This document shows, piece by piece, positions 1 to 7,914 of a DNA stretch of 64,000 nt. Source of the stretch: Streptomyces calvus (GTDB taxonomy: Bacteria; Actinomycetota; Actinomycetes; Streptomycetales; Streptomycetaceae); contig NZ_VCNP01000043.1 of the NCBI RefSeq assembly GCF_006782915.1, positions 395,755 to 459,754 of the forward strand. Reading direction: 5' to 3'. Under the pieces are notes generated by a model. The model was given only the letters and a program-made list of their open reading frames with translations. It was not told the origin of the DNA and did no database searches. The translations under genes and the position numbers were made by a program. Within the stretch, counting starts at the first letter, position 1; the number at the start of each line of letters is the position of its first letter.

Positions 1-1031
1 ACCACGCCCTGCGGCTCGCCACCGAGGCCCGCGACGCCCGCCGCCCGCTGTCCGTCGGCGTCCTCGGCAACGCCGCCGAACTCGTCCCGCAGCTCCTCGC
101 CATGGGCGCCCCCGTCGACATCGTCACCGACCAGACCTCCGCCCACGACCCCCTGGCCTACCTGCCCGTCGGCATCGCCTTCGAGGACATGGCGGACGCC
201 GCCGCCAAGGACCCGGCCGGCTTCACCACCCGCGCCCGCGCGTCCATGGCCCGGCACGTCGAGGCCATGGTCGGCTTCCAGGACGCCGGCGCCGAGGTCT
301 TCGACTACGGCAACTCCATCCGCGGCGAGGCCCAGCTCGCCGGATACGACCGCGCGTTCGCCTTCCCCGGCTTCGTCCCCGCCTACATCCGGCCCCTGTT
401 CTGCGAGGGCAAGGGCCCTTTCCGCTGGGCCGCGCTGTCCGGCGACCCGGCCGACATCGCCCGGACCGACAAGGCGATCCTGGAGCTCTTCCCGGAGAAC
501 GAGTCCCTGGCCCGCTGGATCAAGATGGCCGGCGAGCGCGTCCACTTCCAGGGCCTGCCCGCCCGCATCTGCTGGCTCGGCTACGGCGAACGCGACAAGG
601 CCGGCGAGCGGTTCAACGACATGGTCGCGAGCGGCGAGCTGGCCGCGCCGATCGTCATCGGCCGCGACCACCTCGACTGCGGCTCCGTCGCGTCCCCGTA
701 CCGCGAGACCGAGGCCATGCTCGACGGCTCCGACGCGATCGCCGACTGGCCGCTGCTGAACGCCATGGTCAACGTGGCCTCCGGCGCCTCCTGGGTGTCG
801 ATCCACCACGGCGGCGGCGTCGGCATGGGCCGCTCGATCCACGCCGGCCAGGTCACGGTCGCCGACGGCACGAAGCTCGCCGGCGAGAAGATCCGCCGCG
901 TCCTGACCAACGACCCGGGCATGGGCGTCATCCGGCACGTGGACGCCGGGTACGACATCGCCGAGTCGGTGGCGGACGAGCGGGGCGTGCGGGTGCCGAT
1001 GCGCGAAGGCCACGAAGGCGGGGCCGCGTGA
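1..1031 (+). CDS. hutU: Urocanate hydratase (urocanase), C-terminal part
   Basis: Second enzyme of histidine degradation; it converts urocanate to 4-imidazolone-5-propionate using tightly bound NAD+. The reading frame is already open at the left edge of the window, so this is the 3' portion (about 343 codons) of a protein normally near 550 residues. Visible family features are a Rossmann stretch with GVLGNAAELVP followed by VDIVTDQTSAHDP, and the urocanase signature FQGLPARICWLGYGERDK, which carries the active-site cysteine. Further down, HHGGGVGMGRSIHAG is also typical. The TGA stop overlaps the GTG start of the next gene by four bases (GTGA), so translation is probably coupled. hutH is not in the window. 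Identification is secure; only the N-terminus is missing. Confidence 0.97.
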   Translation, partial: HALRLATEARDARRPLSVGVLGNAAELVPQLLAMGAPVDIVTDQTSAHDPLAYLPVGIAFEDMADAAAKDPAGFTTRARASMARHVEAMVGFQDAGAEVFDYGNSIRGEAQLAGYDRAFAFPGFVPAYIRPLFCEGKGPFRWAALSGDPADIARTDKAILELFPENESLARWIKMAGERVHFQGLPARICWLGYGERDKAGERFNDMVASGELAAPIVIGRDHLDCGSVASPYRETEAMLDGSDAIADWPLLNAMVNVASGASWVSIHHGGGVGMGRSIHAGQVTVADGTKLAGEKIRRVLTNDPGMGVIRHVDAGYDIAESVADERGVRVPMREGHEGGAA

Positions 1032-2245
1032 GCTTCCACAGCATGTGGGCGGAGCTGCTGCCGGTCGGCCGCAGCTCCGCCTCCGGCGGCTACCGCCGCT
1101 TCGCCTGGACCGGGGCCGACGCCGACTGCCGGGCCTGGTTCGAGCAGCAGGCCCGCAGCCGCGGCCTGGCCTATGAGACGGACCGCAACGGCAACCAGTG
1201 GGCCTGGCTCGGCGACCCGGCACGAGGCGACGCCGTCGTCACCGGCTCGCACCTGGACTCCGTGCCCGACGGCGGCGCCTTCGACGGCCCCCTCGGTGTG
1301 GTGTCCGCCTTCGCCGCCCTGGACGAACTGCGCCACCGGGGAGCGCGGTTCACCAGGCCGCTCGGCATCGTCAACTTCGGCGACGAGGAGGGCGCCCGGT
1401 TCGGGCTCGCCTGCGTCGGCTCCCGGCTCACCGCCGGGCTGCTCACCGTCGAACAGGCCCACCGCCTGACCGACGCGCAGGGCATCACACTGCCGCAGGC
1501 CATGGAGGCCGCCGGCCACGACCCCGGCGCCATCGGCCCCGACCCGGAGCGGCTGGACCGCATCGGCGCCTTCGTCGAACTCCACGTCGAGCAGGGCCGC
1601 GCCCTGGACCTGTCCGGCGACCCGGTCGGCGTCGCGAGCGCCATCTGGCCGCACGGCCGCTGGCGCTTCGACTTCCGGGGCGAGGCCAACCACGCCGGCA
1701 CCACCCGGCTCGCCGACCGGCGCGACCCGATGCTGTCGTACGCCGAGACCGTGCTCGCCGCGCGCCGCGAGGCCGAACTCGCCGGAGCCGTCGCCACCTT
1801 CGGCAAGATCGCCGTCGAGCCGAACGGCGTCAACGCGATCCCCTCCCTGGTGCGCGGCTGGCTCGACTCCCGCGCCGCCGACCAGGAGAGCCTCGACGCC
1901 GTCGTCGACGGGGTGCGCAGCGCCGCGCGGGAGTACGCCGACGCGCATGGGGTCGAACTCGTCGTAGAGCGCGAGTCCTTCACATCCGTCGTCGAGTTCG
2001 ACCGGGTGCTGCGCGACGAACTCGCCCGCATCCTGGGCACCGGCACGGACCTCACGGTGCCCGTCCTCGGCACCGGCGCCGGACACGACGCCGGGATCCT
2101 CTCCGCGCGTGTCCCGACCGCCATGCTGTTCGTACGCAACCCCACCGGCGTCTCGCATTCCCCGGCCGAGTTCGCGGCCGAGGACGACTGCGTGGCCGGG
2201 GTGAGGGCACTCGCCGACGCACTGGAAGGACTGGCCTGCACGTGA
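1028..2245 (+). CDS. M20-family amidohydrolase (allantoate/N-carbamoyl amino acid amidohydrolase type) inside the hut operon
   Basis: A 405-residue zinc-dependent amidohydrolase of the M20 allantoate amidohydrolase / N-carbamoylase group. Metal-binding motifs are in the expected order: GSHLDSVPDGG with FDGPLGV, then GDEEGARFG, then ELHVEQG, and a terminal GVSHSPAEF histidine. GTG start overlaps the hutU stop by four bases, and its own TGA overlaps the GTG of hutF by four bases, so it is translated as part of the operon. By similarity it would be called allantoate amidohydrolase, but no other purine-ureide gene is nearby. HutF downstream makes N-formylglutamate, and no classical HutG deformylase is visible. 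I therefore infer that it may hydrolyse N-formylglutamate to glutamate and formate. Family assignment is firm; substrate is inference. Confidence 0.9.
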   Translation: MSFHSMWAELLPVGRSSASGGYRRFAWTGADADCRAWFEQQARSRGLAYETDRNGNQWAWLGDPARGDAVVTGSHLDSVPDGGAFDGPLGVVSAFAALDELRHRGARFTRPLGIVNFGDEEGARFGLACVGSRLTAGLLTVEQAHRLTDAQGITLPQAMEAAGHDPGAIGPDPERLDRIGAFVELHVEQGRALDLSGDPVGVASAIWPHGRWRFDFRGEANHAGTTRLADRRDPMLSYAETVLAARREAELAGAVATFGKIAVEPNGVNAIPSLVRGWLDSRAADQESLDAVVDGVRSAAREYADAHGVELVVERESFTSVVEFDRVLRDELARILGTGTDLTVPVLGTGAGHDAGILSARVPTAMLFVRNPTGVSHSPAEFAAEDDCVAGVRALADALEGLACT

Positions 2246-3588
2246 CTGCCACCCAGCGGACGTACTGGCTGGAGCACGCCTGGCTCGGCGCCCGCGTCGA
2301 GCCGGGCGTGACCGTCGCCGTCGCCGACGGCCGCATCACCGCCGTCCACCGGGACACACCCGCCCCGCCGCCCGGCGCCGAGATCCTGCGCGGACTGACC
2401 CTCCCGGGGCTGGCGAACGCCCACAGCCACGCCTTCCACCGCGCCCTGCGCTCCGCCGTTCAGGTGGGCTCCGGCACCTTCTGGACCTGGCGCGAGGTCA
2501 TGTACGCCACGGCCGACCGGCTCACACCGGACACCTACCACGCCCTCGCCCGCGCCGTGTACGCCGAGATGGCGCTGGCCGGCATCACCACCGTCGGCGA
2601 GTTCCACTACGTCCACCACGCCCCCGGCGGCACCCCCTACGCCGACCCCAACGCCATGGGCGAGGCGCTCCTCGCGGCCGCCGCCGAAGCCGGCATCCGC
2701 ATCACCCTTCTCGACACCGCCTACCTCTCCTCCGGCTTCGGCCGGCCGCCCACCAGCCACCAGCTCCGCTTCTCCGACGGTGACGCGGACGCATGGGCCG
2801 CTCGCTGTTCACTTCTCAAGGAACGGGATCACGCACGGATCGGCGCGGCGATCCACTCCGTCCGGGCCGTGCCGGCGGAGCAGTTGGCGACGGTGGCGCG
2901 GTGGGCCGAGGAACGGCGGGCCCCGCTCCATGTGCACCTGTCCGAGCAGACCGCCGAGAACGAGGCCTGCCAGGAGGCGCACGGCTGCACCCCGACGCAG
3001 CTCCTCGCCCTGCACGGCGTCCTCGGACCCCGCACCACGGGCGTCCACAACACCCACCTCACCGCCGAGGACATCGCCCTCATCGGCGGCAGCGGCACCG
3101 GCACCTGCATGTGCCCGACCACCGAACGGGACCTCGCGGACGGCATCGGGCCCGCCGTGGCCCTGCAGAACGAGGGCTCCCCGCTCTCGCTCGGCTCCGA
3201 CAGCCACGCCGTCATCGACCTGTTCGAGGAGGCGCGCGCGATGGAGCTGAACGAGCGCCTGCGCTCGCGCACCCGCGGCCACTGGACGGCCGCCGCCCTG
3301 CTGCGGGCCGCCACCGCGGACGGGCACGCCGCCCTCGGCTGGCACGACGCGGGCACCATCGAGCCCGGCGCGCTCGCCGACCTCACCACGATCGCCCTCG
3401 ACTCGGTCAGAACGGCCGGGCCGCCGCCCGCACTCGGCGCCGAGACGGCCGTATTCGCCGCGACGGCAGCGGACGTACGGCACACGGTCGTGGGCGGCCG
3501 GCACGTCGTGCGCGACGGGGCGCACACACGGGTGCCGGACGTGCCTGGAGCCCTCGCGCGGGCGGTCGACGCCCTGCGTGCCCGATGA
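2242..3588 (+). CDS. hutF: Formimidoylglutamate deiminase
   Basis: Amidohydrolase-superfamily enzyme (448 residues) that deiminates N-formimidoyl-L-glutamate to N-formyl-L-glutamate and ammonia, the branch of histidine degradation that avoids direct release of formamide. Near the N-terminus is the metal motif LPGLANAHSHAFHRALRS followed by GTFWTWREVMY, characteristic of HutF. In the middle LHVHLSEQ supplies the next metal histidine, and SLGSDSHAVID supplies the catalytic aspartate. The start is taken as GTG because it overlaps the upstream TGA by four bases and places the first residues (VTATQRTYWLEHAWL) where the family begins. Its TGA overlaps an ATG that could start hutI. Sits between the M20 amidohydrolase and hutI in one operon. 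Confidence 0.95.
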   Translation: MTATQRTYWLEHAWLGARVEPGVTVAVADGRITAVHRDTPAPPPGAEILRGLTLPGLANAHSHAFHRALRSAVQVGSGTFWTWREVMYATADRLTPDTYHALARAVYAEMALAGITTVGEFHYVHHAPGGTPYADPNAMGEALLAAAAEAGIRITLLDTAYLSSGFGRPPTSHQLRFSDGDADAWAARCSLLKERDHARIGAAIHSVRAVPAEQLATVARWAEERRAPLHVHLSEQTAENEACQEAHGCTPTQLLALHGVLGPRTTGVHNTHLTAEDIALIGGSGTGTCMCPTTERDLADGIGPAVALQNEGSPLSLGSDSHAVIDLFEEARAMELNERLRSRTRGHWTAAALLRAATADGHAALGWHDAGTIEPGALADLTTIALDSVRTAGPPPALGAETAVFAATAADVRHTVVGGRHVVRDGAHTRVPDVPGALARAVDALRAR

Positions 3589-3605
3589 CCACCCACGAGG
3601 ACACG

Positions 3606-4775
3606 ATGAGCACCGTCATCACCAACATCGCCACGCTGGTCACCAACGACCCCTCCCTCGGTGACAACTCCCCCCTCGGACTGGTCCGGGACGCGGCCGT
3701 CGTCATCGACGGCGACCGCATCGCGTGGACCGGTGAATCAAGCAAAGCACCCGCCACTGACAACCGGGTCGACGCCGGCGGCCGGACGGTCCTGCCCGGC
3801 TTCGTCGACTCCCACTCCCACCTGGTCTTCGCCGGAGACCGCACGGAAGAGTTCAACGCCCGCATGTCGGGCCGCCGCTACAGCGCCGGCGGCATCCGCA
3901 CGACCGTCGCCGCCACCCGGGCCGCCACCGACGGGCAACTGGAGGCGAACCTCACGCGTTTCCTCGCCGAGGCGCTCCGCCAGGGCACGACGACCTTCGA
4001 GACCAAGTCCGGTTACGGGCTGACCGTCGAGGACGAGGCCCGCGCCCTGCGCGTCGCCGCCGCCCACACCGAGGAGGTCACCTACCTCGGCGCGCACATC
4101 GTCGCCCCCGAGTACGCCGAGGACCCGGCAGCCTACGTGGAGCTGGTCACCGGCGAGATGCTCGACGCCTGCGCGCCGCACGCCCGTTGGATCGACGTCT
4201 TCTGCGAGAAGGGCGCCTTCGACGGCGACCAGGCCCGTGCGATCCTCACCGCGGGGAAGGCGAGGGGACTGCACCCGCGCATCCACGCCAACCAGCTGTC
4301 CCACGGCCCCGGCGTCCAGCTCGCCGTGGAGCTCGACGCCGCCAGCGCCGACCACTGCACCCACCTCACGGACGCCGACGTCGACGCCCTCGCGAACGGC
4401 TCGACCGTCGCGACGCTGCTGCCCGGCGCCGAGTTCTCCACCCGCGCCGAATGGCCCGACGCCCGCAGGCTGCTGGACGCGGGCGTCACCGTCGCGCTGT
4501 CCACGGACTGCAATCCCGGGTCGTCGTTCACGTCCTCGGTGCCGTTCTGCGTCGCGCTCGCCGTGCGGGACATGGGCATGACGCCGGACGAGGCGGTCTG
4601 GTCGGCCACGGCGGGCGGCGCGGCGGCCCTGCGCCGCACCGACATCGGCCGGCTGACGCCGGGTGCCCGGGCCGACCTGACCCTGCTCGACGCCCCGAGC
4701 CACGTCCACCTCGCCTACCGCCCCGGCGTCCCGCTGGTCGCCGGCGTCTGGCGCAACGGCACCCGCGTCGTCTGA
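3606..4775 (+). CDS. hutI: Imidazolonepropionase
   Basis: Third step of histidine degradation: hydrolyses 4-imidazolone-5-propionate to N-formimidoyl-glutamate. 389 residues, the usual family length. Seen in order: metal motif FVDSHSHLVFAGDR near residue 75, substrate-binding FETKSGYGLT, HANQLSHGPG, and the C-terminal LSTDCNPGSS metal aspartate. The chosen ATG follows a good ribosome binding site (GAGG, 5-base spacing). A second in-frame ATG at 3585 would make a 4-base ATGA overlap with hutF but has no convincing ribosome binding site. It is the last gene of the operon; a 675-base non-coding repeat region follows before the convergent sigma-factor gene. Confidence 0.96.
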   Translation: MSTVITNIATLVTNDPSLGDNSPLGLVRDAAVVIDGDRIAWTGESSKAPATDNRVDAGGRTVLPGFVDSHSHLVFAGDRTEEFNARMSGRRYSAGGIRTTVAATRAATDGQLEANLTRFLAEALRQGTTTFETKSGYGLTVEDEARALRVAAAHTEEVTYLGAHIVAPEYAEDPAAYVELVTGEMLDACAPHARWIDVFCEKGAFDGDQARAILTAGKARGLHPRIHANQLSHGPGVQLAVELDAASADHCTHLTDADVDALANGSTVATLLPGAEFSTRAEWPDARRLLDAGVTVALSTDCNPGSSFTSSVPFCVALAVRDMGMTPDEAVWSATAGGAAALRRTDIGRLTPGARADLTLLDAPSHVHLAYRPGVPLVAGVWRNGTRVV

Positions 4776-4790
4776 GACACACGGCCACCA

Positions 4791-5111
4791 CGGCGGCCGG
4801 CCGCGGCAGCACGACACCTGCGGTCGGCCCGCCCGCACGATCGGGCGCGTCGGCGCACCACTTGGGGTCCGCGGTCACCTTGCGCCCGGAGTACCACACC
4901 GGGCCGGCGCATCACGGCGGCCGGCCGCGGCAGCACGACTCCTGCGGTCGGCCCGCCCGCGCAATCGGGCGCGTCGGCGCACCACTTGGGGTCCGCGGTC
5001 ACCATGCGCCCGGAGCACCACACCGGGCCCGCACACCACGGCGGTCGGCCGCGGCAGCACGACACCCGGGGTCGGCCCGCCCGCACAATTAGGCGCGCCC
5101 GCACACCACTT
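4791..5111. repeat. 124-bp direct tandem repeat, about 2.6 copies
   Basis: Copies begin at 4791, 4915 and 5039, giving an exact 124-base period twice. Each copy begins CGGCGGCCGGCCGCGGCAGC or a one-base variant and contains ACCACTTGGGGTCCGCGG; the third copy is cut short after CACCACTT. Lies downstream of hutI and is not convincingly coding, since 124 is not a multiple of three. Confidence 0.9.
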
Positions 5112-5121
5112 CAAGCCCCGC

Positions 5122-5240
5122 GCACGAGATCGCGGCCCCGCACACCGCATCGCGGCCCCGCTCACGACTTCGCACCCCGCACACCGCATCGCGGCCCCGC
5201 GCACGACTTCGCACCCCGTACACCGCATCGCGCACCGCGC
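5122..5240. repeat. 39-40-bp degenerate direct repeat, about 3 copies
   Basis: Directly follows the 124-base array. The core CACGACTTCGCACCCCGCAC starts at 5163 and 5202 (period 39), with a related copy starting near 5123 and a decaying GCGCAACGAGRCGCGCC doublet after 5240. Together with the previous array it fills the interval between hutI and the sigma-factor gene; no gene is seen there. Confidence 0.8.
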
Positions 5241-5423
5241 AACGAGACGCGCCGCCGCGCAACGAGGCGCGCCCCGCGCCCGGCGGGCGCCCGGTGCCCG
5301 GGTGGGCATCCGGCGCCGGCAGGGCGCGGGGCGCGGTCACGTCGTCCGGAGTGGCGTCACGACGTGCGACCGTCACCGCCTGCGGGATGACGTCGTGTCA
5401 CACGGGGCCGTCACTCGTGCACG

Positions 5424-5447
5424 GCCGTCACCGGGCGGGGTGACGGC
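5424..5447 (-). terminator. Intrinsic hairpin after the sigma-factor gene
   Basis: Perfect 9-base stem GCCGTCACC / GGTGACGGC with a 6-base loop, ending 3 bases beyond the sigma-factor stop codon. There is no U-tract, as is common for Streptomyces terminators. Could also block transcription arriving from the hut operon on the other strand. Confidence 0.65.
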
Positions 5448-5450
5448 ACG

Positions 5451-6365
5451 TCATTCCTCGACGGTCAGCCCCTTGCGCAGTTTCACCAGCGTCCGCGACA
5501 GCAGCCGGGAGACGTGCATCTGGGAGATGCCCAGCTCCTCGCCGATCTCCGACTGGGTCATGCCCGCGACGAAGCGCAGGGACAGGATCTTCCGGTCCCG
5601 TGCGGGCAGTTCGGCGATCAGCGGCTTCAGCGACTCGACGTACTCGATGCCTTCGAGCCCGTTGTCCTCGTAACCGATCCGGTCCGCCAGCGCGCCCTCG
5701 GCGTCGTCCTCCTCCGGCTGGGCGTCCAGCGAGGAGGCGGTGTAGGCGTTGGACGCCGCCATGCCCTCGACGACCTCGTCGTTGCTGATGCCCAGCCGCG
5801 CGGCCAGCTCGGGCACGGTCGGCGCCCGGTCCAGCTGCTGGGCCAGCTCGTCACCGGCCTTGGCCAGGTCGAGCCGCAGCTCCTGCAGCCGGCGCGGCAC
5901 GCGCACGGACCAGGAGGTGTCGCGGAAGAAGCGCTTGATCTCGCCGATGATGGTTGGCATCGCGAAGGTGGGGAACTCCACACCGCGCGACAGTTCGAAG
6001 CGGTCGATCGCCTTGATCAGGCCGATGGTGCCGACCTGGATGATGTCCTCCATCGGCTCGCTGCGCGAGCGGAAGCGGGAGGCGGCGAACTTGACCAGGG
6101 CGAGGTTGAGCTCGACGAGCGTGTTGCGCACGTACGAGAACTCGTGAGTGCCTTCCTCCAGCGACTCCAGGCGCTCGAAGAGGGTCTTGGAGAGAGCCCG
6201 CGCGTCGACCGGGCCCACCTCGTCGTAAGGGGGGATCTCCGGCAGTCCGGCGAGTAGGTCGTCGGGGACGACACCCAGGTCGTCCTGCTCGATGGGATTC
6301 AGATGTTCCGGAGGGGGTGTCGACGTCGCTTCGTGGGTAGGCGATGCGTCGAGCCGGGGTGACAT
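5451..6365 (-). CDS. RNA polymerase sigma factor, SigB/SigF (group 3) type
   Basis: A 304-residue stress/sporulation-type sigma factor. Region 2 contains DIIQVGTIGLIKAIDRF and FPTFAMPTIIGEIKRFFRD, followed by VRVPRRLQEL, the hallmark of SigB/SigF proteins. Region 3 and region 4 follow, the last with the helix-turn-helix TQSEIGEELGISQMHVSRLL near the C-terminus. Start: the ATG giving MSPRLDASP is preceded by GGAGG at a 5-base spacing; an ATG 24 bases upstream (6389) is in frame but has no such site. Divergent to it lie a STAS antagonist and a HATPase anti-sigma factor, the classic partner-switching regulators. The arrangement resembles the S. coelicolor sigI locus as I remember it, but I do not assign the symbol. 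Activity is expected to be held off by the anti-sigma protein and released under stress. Confidence 0.95.
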   Translation of the reverse strand: MSPRLDASPTHEATSTPPPEHLNPIEQDDLGVVPDDLLAGLPEIPPYDEVGPVDARALSKTLFERLESLEEGTHEFSYVRNTLVELNLALVKFAASRFRSRSEPMEDIIQVGTIGLIKAIDRFELSRGVEFPTFAMPTIIGEIKRFFRDTSWSVRVPRRLQELRLDLAKAGDELAQQLDRAPTVPELAARLGISNDEVVEGMAASNAYTASSLDAQPEEDDAEGALADRIGYEDNGLEGIEYVESLKPLIAELPARDRKILSLRFVAGMTQSEIGEELGISQMHVSRLLSRTLVKLRKGLTVEE

Positions 6366-6616
6366 GATGTCCTCCATCGTTCTCGGCATAAGGCTGCCGA
6401 AGCCGATACGTGCACTGCGGTGTGCGGCGCCTCCAAAGCCGGCCGTGTCGGGTACGTGTTCTTACTAGCCCTACCCGCTTCCCCGAGCCCTCCGCAAGTG
6501 CGTTCTGTTTGTATATGTCCGTTTGTGCGTGATTGTTAGAGTGTCGGAGCGTGCCCGGAAGGCGTAATGTTCGAGGGCGTCATCAAGCAGCCACGACGTC
6601 GGGAGAGAGAGACGGC

Positions 6617-6994
6617 ATGGACCGCGGGACGGTCGGCAGCGCACAGTCGGGCCGGCTTCTGGTCGAGGTGCGAGAAGAGGGCCCCAGTGCCGTCGTGACT
6701 CCGGCGGGTGAGTTGGATCACCACACCGCCGACCTGTTGCGAGAGCCACTGGAGGACTGCCTCGCCAAGGGATTCAAGCGGCTTGTCATCGACTGCTCAA
6801 GGCTGGAGTTCTGCGACTCCACGGGGCTGAACGTGCTGCTCGGGGCCCGGCTCAAGGCCGAGGCGGCAGGGGGCGGGGTTCATCTCGCGGGCATGCAGCC
6901 CGTGGTCGCGCGCGTCTTCGAGATCACGGGAGCGGACGCGGTGTTCACCGTGCACGACACTCTCGAGGCGGCGCTGGCCGACGATTCGGCGTGA
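6617..6994 (+). CDS. Anti-sigma factor antagonist (STAS domain)
   Basis: A 125-residue single STAS-domain protein of the SpoIIAA/RsbV type. Around residues 50-80 it has RLVIDCSRLEFCDSTGLNVLL; the serine in DSTG is the residue that the cognate HATPase kinase phosphorylates in this family. In the dephosphorylated state such proteins bind the anti-sigma factor and free the sigma factor. The start ATG follows a purine-rich GGGAGAGAGA; an upstream in-frame extension has no ribosome binding site. It is divergent from the sigma-factor gene (251 bases apart) and 269 bases upstream of the anti-sigma gene on the same strand, which completes a partner-switching set. Confidence 0.93.
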   Translation: MDRGTVGSAQSGRLLVEVREEGPSAVVTPAGELDHHTADLLREPLEDCLAKGFKRLVIDCSRLEFCDSTGLNVLLGARLKAEAAGGGVHLAGMQPVVARVFEITGADAVFTVHDTLEAALADDSA

Positions 6995-7263
6995 CCCGCG
7001 CGGGCAGGCCCGGCGGGGCGCGCCCGACGCCCCTGCCGTCGAAGGGGCCGTCGCGCCGCGCCTCCGCGCGCGAGGACACGGGTGTCCGCTCTCCGTGTGA
7101 AGACGGGGGTGTCCGCCCGGCGCGCCCGGGCAGGAGACTCCCTGAACGTTCCGGACGCGATGGCCGCGCAAGCGCCGAGAACCGTACGCGTCCCGTGCGC
7201 GTGACAGATCGAGTACGGAATTTTGTCAGTCGTGAACTGGTGACACGGTGAGGTGAAGCGCTG

Positions 7264-7827
7264 ATGAGCACCACCCGGCCCTACTCGCCGGGCGACCGCG
7301 GTCCGGAGCCCAGCGGCGTTTCCGGGGTGCCCGGGGGCGGCGCGTCGGCGGGGAGTGAGCCCGACGGTGGCGCGACCGCGCCGGTGGCGCCCGAGGGAGC
7401 CTCGGGGTCGTCGGGCGGCGGCCAGGTCCGCCGCCTGAGCTTCGACGGCCAGAGCGGCGTCGTACCGCTGGCCCGCGACTTCACCCGCCAGGCGCTGTAC
7501 GCCTGGGGCTGGCTGCCCGCCGCCACCGCGGACCAGCGGGCCGCCGCCGAGGACGTCCTGCTCGTCGTCTCCGAACTGGTCACCAACGCCTGCCTGCACG
7601 CCGAGGGACCCGACCACCTCGCCATCACCTGCGACAACAAGGTGATCCGGCTGGAGGTCACCGACCGGGGCACCGGCCAGCCGGCCCCGCGCACCCCGCA
7701 CCGGGCCGGCCGGCCCGGCGGCCACGGCATGTTCATCGTGCAGCGGCTCTGCCTGGACTGGGGCGTCGTACGGACGCCGGACGTGGCCGGCAAGACCGTC
7801 TGGGCGGAACTGGGCGCCCCCGCGTAG
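7264..7827 (+). CDS. Anti-sigma regulatory factor / serine kinase (HATPase_c_2)
   Basis: A 187-residue protein with a Gly/Pro-rich, probably disordered first 55 residues followed by a GHKL ATPase domain. ATP-binding boxes are seen in order: N box SELVTNACLHA, G1 box VTDRGTGQP, and G2 box GGHGMFIVQRL. This is the RsbW/SpoIIAB-like fold that both binds a sigma factor and phosphorylates a STAS antagonist. The ATG has a strong upstream GGTGAGGTGAAG. The likely partners are the adjacent STAS protein and the divergent SigB/F-type sigma factor. The 269 bases before it contain no gene. A strong bidirectional terminator follows. Confidence 0.92.
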   Translation: MSTTRPYSPGDRGPEPSGVSGVPGGGASAGSEPDGGATAPVAPEGASGSSGGGQVRRLSFDGQSGVVPLARDFTRQALYAWGWLPAATADQRAAAEDVLLVVSELVTNACLHAEGPDHLAITCDNKVIRLEVTDRGTGQPAPRTPHRAGRPGGHGMFIVQRLCLDWGVVRTPDVAGKTVWAELGAPA

Positions 7828-7860
7828 CCCCGCCCGCCGGGCGCACCTCCCGCGCGAACC

Positions 7861-7898
7861 CGAAGGGCCCCGCATCCAACCGGATGCGGGGCCCTTCG
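7861..7898. terminator. Strong bidirectional hairpin terminator
   Basis: Perfect 17-base stem CGAAGGGCCCCGCATCC / GGATGCGGGGCCCTTCG with a 4-base AACC loop, placed between the convergent ends of the anti-sigma gene and the peptide transporter gene. Confidence 0.9.
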
Positions 7899-7914
7899 TC
7901 GGCTCGGGGACGGC

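Noticed and set aside
6991..7251. 86-codon ORF between the STAS and anti-sigma genes
   Set aside because: It starts at a GTG overlapping the STAS stop, but its sequence is Arg/Pro/Gly-rich without family features and it ends before the ribosome binding site of the next gene; more likely leader sequence.
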